Positions 56,090-64,000 of a stretch of 64,000 bases of DNA are shown here, in pieces. The DNA is taken from positions 682,001 to 746,000 of the forward strand of contig JADDTR010000015.1 of the NCBI GenBank assembly GCA_015345905.1, given 5' to 3'. The DNA is from Aotearoamyces nothofagi (lineage: Eukaryota; Ascomycota; Leotiomycetes; Leotiales; Tympanidaceae). Both the position numbers and the translations under genes were made by a program. Below the pieces are notes generated by a model. That model saw only the letters and a list, made by a program, of their open reading frames with translations. It did no database searches and was not told the origin of the DNA. Numbering within the stretch: position 1 is the stretch's first letter; each line of letters starts with the position of its first letter.

Positions 56090-56760
56090 GTCGGTCTCGG
56101 CGAAGATGCCACGGTCGATAAGCCAGCTATGCAAACGAGAGGATGCTCATATATACGGCGAGTCCAGTAGGGTATACAGTCGTCGCCGGCGTTGTCGTCG
56201 TCGTCGTCGTCTCTGCTGCAGATATCGCGATGGGCAGGAGAGAAGCAGAGATGTCGTTGAAGTGAAGAAGGCCTCGAAATAGTCGCCCGGCACAGGCTGG
56301 GGCTTCGAAGCGTATTTGACTGACGGCCTCCCATGGCGGCGGCCCCGAGGCGGGCGGCTGTGAGCACACCGCTGGCAGCCAGTGAGGAGGGCGGACGGCA
56401 GTGACTGCAGCGTGCATGGTGAGCCTGGGGAGTAGGGGAGCCTAGAGGAGCGAAGCAGAGCTTACGGGAGCTTACAGTGGCTGGGCGGGGGGGGGCATCG
56501 CCAGTGGACATTTCACCCTGACAGGCCCTGGGTCCACAGGGTTCACAGGGTCCACAGGGTATACAGGGCGCGCCGGCGACGAGCACCTGGAGCACCTGCA
56601 GCTGCGGTTGGTGCAGAGCAGGCAGCGGTACAGGCAGCGGTGCAGGCCAAAGTGCAGCGGTGCAGCAGCTGAGTGGAGGCCGAGCTGGCCTGGGGAGGAG
56701 GGGAGGGGAGAGGGGGGAGGGGCCCTTCTTTCCCTTTCTCACGGCAGATGCGGCCAGGGT

Positions 56761-56885
56761 GGTGGAGGGCGCTGCAGGGCGCTGGAGGACGCTGGAGGAC
56801 GCTGTAGGGTGCTCTAAGGTGCTGTAGGGTGCTCGCTGTAGGGTGCTCCAGGGTGCTCCAGGGTGCTCTAGGGCGCTGTAGGAGT
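56761..56885. repeat. 10-bp minisatellite (GCTGTAGGGT type), about 12 copies
   Basis: Units drift from GCTGGAGGAC through GCTGTAGGGT to GCTCCAGGGT; the array is imperfect with one GCTC insertion near 56834. Confidence 0.85.
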
Positions 56886-57891
56886 CCAGAACAGCAGGTG
56901 AGTCCAGTGCCGGTGCTGTCCTGTGCTGTGCTGTAGCAACCCCGCAGCACCGCGGACAGGGGACGGCGGTCGCTGCTGCCCCTTCTGCCAGGCCTGCCAG
57001 GTCTGCCGGCGCTTCGACGTTGTGATTGCCTCCCTCTCGCCTGCCAGCGGCGAATGGGATGCGCGGGACGGGTGCGCGACGGCTGCGCGTGCGAGCCATC
57101 CAGCGGGCTCCAGGGGTCTGGGCCATTCGCTTGCCAGCTGTAAGCGCCCGGGTTCTGGACGAGCAAGAAGACGACTGGCTGTGCATCGCTGGCGACGGTC
57201 CAGCCCGTATCTCGGTAGGTCCGCACTGCAACTGCTCTGCTGTCTGTACATGCTCATGCTGGTGCTGGGCATGCGGATACTGGTATGCGGATACTTGTAT
57301 TGACGTCGGCGCATCGAGCATCGGCCTACGGCTTGCGGCACTTCTCTGCGGAACCTCAACAGCTCGGCCCATTCTTTTTGCCCATGGTCGTCGCCGTCGG
57401 TGGAGACATGCCTCGCAGCTTCGTGCGCGTTCTTTGCGTCTCTGCGTCTCTGCGCCATTGTCGTCGTCGTCCTCGTCTTCGTCGTCCTCGTCGCAGCTGA
57501 GCGACTGGGCGATCCAATTGATTCGGGCTCTCCTACCCACTAACTTCCCCTCCGTGATGTTTGAATCCTCGTACCTGCATCAGCGCAAGGTGCTCGGGCA
57601 CAGGTGGCGTTCAGGTAACTCCTAGCATTGTGTGTGGTCTGGCCCCAAAATAGATCCTGTTCAGATGGAGATGGAGAGTCAGGTAGATCCAGAATGCATG
57701 GCATGCTATTCTTCCGTGCACCGGCCCAAAATGGAAGACAGCATGAACTCGTCGTCAATTTCCACACATGATTAGTCTACGCATACCATACTATACTGCC
57801 GTGGTTCATATGGCCCCGTGGGTCTGGCGAAGCGCCGGTATGAGATTATTGACGTGATAATGATACTGTAACATCAGCAACTTCACATCGA

Positions 57892-57941
57892 CTGATAGTC
57901 TGATAGTCTGATACTCCATGCTCCATGCTCCATGCTCCATC
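57892..57941. repeat. TGATAGTC and CTCCATG short tandem arrays
   Basis: Three TGATAGTC copies are followed by four CTCCATG copies. Confidence 0.8.
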
Positions 57942-58362
57942 CTCGGTTCACATCAATACAGGTACTTGGATGCGCCGCCCCCTATCACTTCCCCTCTCCC
58001 CCTCTCCCGTCACATTGTCGGCGCTTCCAGATGTCCTGATAACTCGAATGAGAGGAGCCGGAGTTCGCCAGCTATCGTTCCCTGGGCGTCGGCGGAATCT
58101 CGACCGCGCGACACGGTAGCGACCTTCGCCATCCCACACCCTTAAAGGCGGTGACGGGCCAGCAGATTATTCTGCCGTATCCATCCCGTCTTCGCATTTT
58201 TTTGCTACGTCGTCAACTCGGCGCCACACGTATACTGCACTGGCCCTTCTGTTCTTCTGTTACTTGAATTTACTAGCATTGGCCATCTTTATTCGCCTCG
58301 AGCCTTCATTTCCGAATTTCTCGTGGTAGACTCTCGTTTGAACCAGCCTCGGTTCTCTCCAG

Positions 58363-58440
58363 GTAAGTAACCCCGCCGCCACCAATCCTTCGCGCCCTTC
58401 TTGCTGCACTGCAACACTATCTGATCTTCTCTGTGCACAG
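58363..58440 (+). other. Probable 5'-UTR intron of SRR1
   Basis: CCAG|GTAAGT donor at 58363 and TGTGCACAG acceptor ending at 58440, 78 nt, 229 bases upstream of the SRR1 ATG. Consensus signals on both ends, no coding content. Confidence 0.5.
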
Positions 58441-58669
58441 TCGTCCACTATCGCAGGTTTCGTACATATTCACCGCTTGGGCCTCAATCCCGTTACATAG
58501 TCAATCAACCAATTCAATCCACATATAACACTTCAACAATCACTCCAACTGGCAGCATTTTCGTAGCCGCCGAATTCGAGGACCTTGAACACATCACGAT
58601 TCGTCCAACCTAAACTCCGCCGCGTTAAATTGTCATATTCGCCCAATCTTCACACCTACGTCCATCGCA

Positions 58670-59602
58670 ATGCCTCACACAAATCGCAAGAAGAAGGCCT
58701 CAGACAGCAACGCCCATTTGAAATCTCCCAAGACAACTCACATCAAGCGCCAAATCATTGAAGATACCAATGGCTGGGCACATGTCGTCGGAGATAGGAA
58801 GGTCCAGAAAGAGGCGATCATGAAGTCGGAAGTAAAGGAATTGTACACTGGTGACTTCTCGGTCAATGAAGCCCAATATGTAAACAAAACCTTTGAACAG
58901 ATGGTTTCTGAGCATGACCGCTTTCGAAAGCAATGGGAGACCAGCGAGGCTTGCGCAGAGTTGAAAGACCGTCTATCGCCTTATAATGAGGGTGCACCGA
59001 TGATCAAGAACATTGTGTGCTTGGGTCTGGGGTCACTACAACAGATGTCCAACCACTTCTGTCGGACAAGTCATACGCAGCTGGCGGCACTTTCGACCAT
59101 CATGTCCTCTCTAGGTAAACTCTGTCCCCTCCTGACCTCAAATTCTCACGACTGATATCTCGCATAGGTGCCACGAATGTGCGAAAGGTAGTGCAGGATC
59201 CCCATTTCACCGAACTCGATAAAACCTTCCTTAAGTCTCTTGGCTACGAAGTCGCGGAAGACCCGGAGGCCTTTAATCAGATCGATGGGACGTCATTGGT
59301 CTATGCTATTCATTGTTACCCTGGCCTATACCAGAAGGTTGGCGAGGGAGTTCGTCCGGCTATGCTGGTTGGTAATGACCTCAGCTATAACGCGCAGTGG
59401 GGATCGTAAGTTAGCTCTGAAACTGTGATGATGCATTATGAATGCTAATAGTGCCAACAGATTTGGTGGGGAAGCCATGGAAAAGGCCATTGATACCCTA
59501 AGACAAGACTATGACGAATTTCTTGAATTTCCACGATTCCGATATGACTTCTCCGATACTAAATTCTATACGCGGAAGGTCTCAGTCACAAAGGAATCTT
59601 GA
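58670..59602 (+). CDS. SRR1-domain protein
   Basis: Three exons, 58670-59114, 59168-59405 and 59461-59602, 274 residues. Basic N-terminus (MPHTNRKKKASDS). The SRR1-like core begins at IVCLGLGSLQQMSN, with TQLAALSTIMSSLG, VVQDPHFTELDKTFLKSLGYEV and AIHCYPGLY..PAMLVGNDLSYN in the usual order. SRR1 proteins take part in circadian/light signalling in plants and in haem-linked regulation in animals and yeast (Ber1); biochemical activity is unsettled. The stop is 88 bases from the convergent isochorismatase stop. A likely 5'-UTR intron is marked separately. Confidence 0.9.
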
Positions 59603-59690
59603 ACCAACTCTCTAGTCGAAACCAATAAGTCGACTTGCTATTGTCATGAGTTTTTCGGTTGGATTCATTCTACATCGTATGACCTATATC

Positions 59691-60366
59691 TTAATTGATG
59701 GAATCTGCCTTGACGATAGTTCCGAAACCATCCCCTAGCTCAGCCAACACGGTCTCGACCAACTCTTTGGCTTTTACGCCAGGAATATCACGATCACCGA
59801 CAGCGTCCTCTGCAATAATAACATCATATCCCTTCTCGGAAGCCTGCCTAGCGGTCGTGCTTACACAAATATGCGCCATATACCCGGTCAAAACGACCTT
59901 GTTCTTTCCCGTCCCCTGCAAGAATTCTTGCAAATCAGTACCCGTGAACGATCCAGGGAATTCCTTTGTGATCAACTTCTCCCCGCTCTTAGGCTCCAGC
60001 TCCGCGAATTCCTTTGCTAGGTCTGTGCCGGGCGTGAAGATTGGTGCTCCCTCGGGCGTTAGATGGACAATATGGACAATAGAGCCATTTGACTTTCGAT
60101 ATTTCTCTAGCAGCAATGCGATTGCCTTTCTTGTTGATGCCACATTCTCGGTTTTGAGATGGCCGGTGGCGTATCTGTGACCAGAGGTTAGCACGGCGTC
60201 CCGGAAGTATATATTCTTACTCTCGTCCCCCTGCTCAATACGTAGCCCAAAAAGTACATAGACAATAAACTTACTCATTCTGCGCATCAATGATGATCAG
60301 CACGCTATCCGTGGTCGAAGCCGATGAAGGCGAGACGCCAACGATTTCTCTGAAGCCTTTCGCCAT
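59691..60366 (-). CDS. Isochorismatase-like cysteine hydrolase
   Basis: Two exons on the minus strand, 60366-60275 and 60174-59691, 191 residues; the intron is 100 nt. The catalytic triad of the family is visible: Asp27 (LIIIDAQNE), Lys101 (LITKEFPG) and Cys134 ([15 protein letters not shown]). Family members hydrolyse isochorismate, nicotinamide, N-carbamoyl compounds or related amides. The substrate is not evident here, and the small size with no extra domain fits a free-standing hydrolase. The stop faces that of SRR1, and the start is divergent from the GH17 gene. Confidence 0.93.
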
Positions 60367-61516
60367 GATGATGGAAGATGTAAGCTTAAATTTAGCAATT
60401 AAGCTTAATCCTTGAGAATGAGCGTTTCGATGGGGCCGTAAAGTCTATTTTCGCAGGCGAAACAGGAATGCAATATTTATTCGAACATGTTCTTATAGAT
60501 GAAACCCGAGGACTCCCTTGACACGCAGAGATTCCAGACGTAAGTAGATATATACCTGTAGAGGAGATGACGTGATGACCGCGGGGTCGAGGGAATCTAT
60601 GATGACGAGATCGCGAGTCCCGCTATGATGTTACAGTACTGTACTGCAGCTTATCGCCAGACGCTAGAAATCGGGTCGCAGGCCGATCGGGGCGCTATCT
60701 TGGTTGTTGCGGGGACGATGCGACCCGCTCTGCCGGCTGTCGACAAAGCTCGGGATTGCGACGAAGCGGCTGTTGCTGACCGAGGCGGAGGTTGGGGAAT
60801 CGTTGCTCATATAGAGTAGATGGCTATGAGGGTCGCGGATATGATGCTGACTCTGATGGGTGGTGGGAAGACTTGCTCATGGGTCTTGGCTATGTGGCTG
60901 TCGGTTTCGAATGCAAGGCCATGTTGTACCGGCAACTGGTGGAAGATCTAGGCCTGTTACTCTCCGAGCAATTACCATCTATTACGAACATCCCTTTGGA
61001 CATCAATACAGCATATAGCAGGATCTCTTCTGGCTACTCACGCGCTGATGCGAGATGCCGGTGATATCTGCGAGCTTCCGACTACACGGTGTTTGCAGTT
61101 TGCAGCTAAATTTAGCCAAAGCTGGGGGGGCGAGGGGCTATGTCTTGCTGCCTGCCCCAGGATTATCTCTCGGTCAACGCCAACGGTAGACCAACCAACA
61201 AGACGCCCAAAAATCTAACACAGGGCCAAATCCTCAGTGGCTTAGAACTTGAATCCTCAGCCTCGAATTTCATTCACCGGAAAACAAGCAAACTCTACAA
61301 CAAGACAATCCAAACCAATCTATCTGCTCATCGTCCTCCTCTCATAATTACTTCACATTTACATTGTTACATCTTCAGCGATATATCCCACTGACGACAT
61401 TCCGAGAATTTAATGCGAACACCGGAACTTGGCTTGATACAAACACGAACGGCGCCTCAAATGAAGACGTAGCGACAATTACCTTCCGCATTTCAGCCTT
61501 CCGCATTCCATTCAGG
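60367..61516. promoter_or_regulatory. Divergent intergenic, isochorismatase (-) / GH17 (+)
   Basis: 1.15 kb without a supported gene. The GH17 frame is open upstream of its ATG (to about 61364), but that part lacks a better ATG and reads like 5' leader. Confidence 0.5.
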
Positions 61517-63718
61517 ATGCCACGATATTCCTTTGAGTCCGACGATGAACCGATCTCCCTCGTGTCTCCTCCCCAGCCACAACTGCCTCGACAACAACCA
61601 CCACCTCCATACCCCGGAGCCCGCTCAGAAAGCGCCTTTGATCAACTTCGCTTGCAGCGGAGATGCAGCAGAGAACCGCAGCCTGATTCAAGATCTCCAC
61701 CGATCAGTCCTGTAAGTCCGCCTCTTGTGCCAGCGCACAGAGATACAGAGGGTAGACACTGGGGTCGTGAATTGGGGTATTCGAATTCTGTCTTGTCAAA
61801 TACAACACCGGGCGCGGATAATTTTGGTGCGGGTGCTGAGGGAGGTATTACGGGGATCGCAATGAGCGTTGCGGACCAGAACGCACGGGAGAGTGGACTG
61901 GAGGCTATGAGAAATACACGAGGCTATGATCCAAGATACCAGAATGTGAGAGGACAGGGAAGTCCGCCTTTCGATACACGACAGGATAATTCGAGCGATA
62001 TTGGCAATATGAGCGGGCATTATTCAGGAGATAGGTCACCGTATGAGCAATATCAGTATGATCGTCCAAGCCCTCTACGGCTGGGACACTCCTCGTCCTC
62101 TACAGCACCTTTGGGGGCTACTGCTGTGCCACCGGCTGCGTCTGGGTCTGGAGACCACTTGACAGCGAACCCGTACTCTGATAGTCCTTACAAACGGTAT
62201 TCGAGAAATGTTGATCCAAATCTGGGGGCTTTAGATCCGAGCATTATTGAAGATGATGGTGATGATGGCTTGGAGTATATAAATCACCAAAGAGGATCGA
62301 TGCTAAGCTTAGGGCACAGTTCGAATCTTTCGAGCCGCCCAATCGCTGCTGGTGCTGCAGGTGGTGCTGCTCTAGGTGGGGTAATGGGAACGCTAGGTAG
62401 TTTTGTCGGTCGTGTTGCAAGTGGGCGGCATGACACACCTCAGTATGATCCAGTGAGAGCTCAGCAGACCGCCTATGAGCCATCAACTAGCTATTATGCC
62501 GGTCCCGAAGGTGAGAAGAGCGAATGGTTGCAGAAACAAAAGACCAGCGGAAAAAAGTGGAAATGGATCATTGGCATTGTCGTCGGCGCCTTGATTCTTG
62601 GAGGTATTGGTGGGGGTGTTGCTGCGTATTTCCTCACAATGAAGGATTCATCTTCGAAGGGAACTTCAGGCGGATCCGCTGCTGATGATACGGAAGCAAA
62701 TGGTGATCTGACCAAAGATAGCGCTGAGATAAAGGCGTTGATGGGCAATAAGAATCTTCATAAAGTCTTTCCGGGCATAGATTATACACCAATGTATACA
62801 CAATACCCTGGCTGTCTGAGCTATCCTCCTAGTCAGAACAATGTCACAAGAGATGTGGCCGTATGTATTCCATTCCCTGTTTGCTGAAAGACTTCTAATG
62901 TCAGATAGGTTCTTTCACAATTAACCAACATCATCCGTCTCTACGGCACCGACTGTAACCAAACAGAAATGGTACTCCATAGCATCGACGCCCTCGGTCT
63001 CAATGGCACCATGAAAGTCTGGCTCGGCGTCTGGCAAGACACCAACACAACTACCAACGCTCGCCAGCTTGATCAAATGTATACGGTTCTCGAAGACTAT
63101 GGAACTAGCTCCTTCCTCGGCGCCATAGTCGGCAACGAGGTTCTCTACCGTCAAGACATGACTTCAACGGCCCTCGCGGCCCTTCTGACCTCTGTAAAAT
63201 CCAACTTCACAACCCTAGGCTACGACCTCCCTGTCGCAACCTCAGACCTTGGCGACAACTGGACCGCTGAACTGGCTAACGTATCCGACTACGTAATGGC
63301 CAACGTGCACCCCTTCTTCACGGGCAAAACCATTGACGAAGCGGCCGATTTCACCTGGTCATTCTGGCAAAGCACAGATTTTGTCCTCAAGCCTGACCTC
63401 TCCAAAAACCTCATCAGCGAAACAGGCTGGCCGACAACAGGCGGCACAGACTGTGGCGACAATACAACGACATGCACATCCGGCTCGGTGGCCGGCACGA
63501 CGGAGCAGAATTCCTTCATGGCGGACTGGGTCTGCCAGGCGCTGGCGAACGGGACGAACTACTTCTGGTTCGAGGCATTCGACGAGCCGTGGAAGATCCA
63601 GTTCGACTCGACGGGCCAGGCGTGGGAGGACCACTGGGGGCTGATGGACGTCAACCGGAACCTGAAGAGCGGGGTAGAGATTCCAGATTGTGGTGGGGCG
63701 AGCGTTGGAGCTGCCTAG
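61517..63718 (+). CDS. btgC: Membrane-anchored GH17 endo-1,3-beta-glucanase (BtgC-like)
   Basis: Two exons, 61517-62860 and 62909-63718, 717 residues. A long cytosolic N-terminus rich in Pro, Ser and Gly (about 340 residues) precedes one transmembrane segment (about 345-372: [20 protein letters not shown]), then the extracellular GH17 barrel. The catalytic acid/base is Glu525 in VGNEVLYR and the nucleophile Glu619 in SETGWP; TWSFWQ and [11 protein letters not shown] are also typical. Type II membrane topology with a GH17 domain is that of Aspergillus BtgC, a wall beta-1,3-glucan hydrolase/remodelling enzyme. Several NxT/S sites lie in the catalytic part. Assignment by architecture is strong; gene symbol by analogy. 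Confidence 0.93.
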
Positions 63719-64000
63719 GCGGGAATTTGGGACGAGTAGCTGGGAACTGGCTGATATGGGATATGGGATATGAACTGTGCATGATAATGTCGATAGCATT
63801 CGAACGAGGCGGAGCATTTACTGTATGATATAATATATTCGTGGCGTGGCATGGTCCGGCATGGCATGGCATCTCTAGCAAATGAGATTTTTCGGGAATC
63901 TAATGGAATATCTACACTGTCTACGAACCAGCAATCATTAAAGTCCCAACTAGACTACGACGACGATCAGCCAGGCTCCGCAGCGCCACGCGCCGACCCG
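63719..64000. other. GH17 3' flank to window end
   Basis: No gene seen. A GGCATGGCAT repeat lies at 63842-63872, resembling those at 54240 and 48880. Confidence 0.4.

Larger units (their letters stand above)
56090..58669. other. 2.6-kb GC-rich low-complexity intergenic region
   Basis: Divergent promoters of the X325 gene (-) and SRR1 (+). Long frames on both strands here (for example 56041-57540) are Arg/Pro/Ser-rich and overlap repeats, so I do not call them genes. Contains CACAGGG repeats (56528-56567), a 10-bp minisatellite, TCGTCG runs and a CTCCATG array. Confidence 0.55.

Noticed and set aside
56041-57540. 499-residue minus-strand frame
   Set aside because: Crosses the X325 first exon in another frame and a 10-bp minisatellite; composition Ala/Pro/Arg/Ser; no domain.
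1-64000. CRISPR array, prophage or bacterial operon
   Set aside because: Spliceosomal introns, fungal-only families and absence of spaced identical repeats rule these out.

Overview
The window looks like nuclear DNA of a filamentous ascomycete (Pezizomycotina, most likely Eurotiomycetes). Reasons: dense protein-coding genes on both strands; short introns (about 44-120 nt) with GT..CTAAC-like..AG signals; fungal-only families (Zn2Cys6 regulators, LaeA-like methyltransferase, GPI-anchored Cys-rich wall protein, X325/BIM1-like copper protein, btgC-type GH17); and a conserved filamentous-fungal housekeeping set (SPT8, SAD-3/Hrr1-like helicase, STRAP, DOA1, Tcd dehydratase, SRR1). No transposase, reverse transcriptase, rRNA or CRISPR array was seen.

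Layout. 1-8.9 kb is an accessory-looking island: the tail of a cytochrome P450, a short-chain dehydrogenase, a NADAR-family gene, a flavin monooxygenase and a 730-residue Zn2Cys6 regulator. 8.9-16.6 kb is mostly non-coding and very rich in micro/minisatellites, interrupted only by a LicD-family membrane protein. 16.6-24.5 kb holds a divergent pair, SPT8 (-) and a SAD-3/Hrr1-like RNA-silencing helicase (+). 25.8-33.5 kb is a second accessory patch: LaeA-like methyltransferase, O-methyltransferase, a decayed Zn2Cys6 regulator and a zinc alcohol dehydrogenase. 34.2-39.5 kb holds a BTB-domain protein, an intron-containing tRNA-Ser(GCU) and a GPI-anchored wall protein with a duplicated four-Cys module. 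42.1-48.2 kb carries a Tcd-type E1-like enzyme, a fungal transcription-factor-like protein without zinc finger and a bZIP factor, all on the minus strand. 49.8-54.2 kb is a head-to-head pair of WD40 genes, STRAP and DOA1. 55.1-63.7 kb holds an X325/BIM1-like secreted protein, SRR1, an isochorismatase-like hydrolase and a btgC-like GH17 glucanase.

How genes fit together. The two accessory patches each combine tailoring enzymes with a Zn2Cys6 regulator (intact in the first, broken in the second), but neither contains a PKS, NRPS or terpene-synthase backbone within the window, so a pathway cannot be assigned. The remaining genes are mostly core functions: transcription (SPT8), tRNA modification (Tcd), ubiquitin/Cdc48 turnover (DOA1) and wall remodelling (GH17, GPI protein). 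All coordinates and exon joins come from reading frames and splice signals by eye; none was checked against transcripts or databases.
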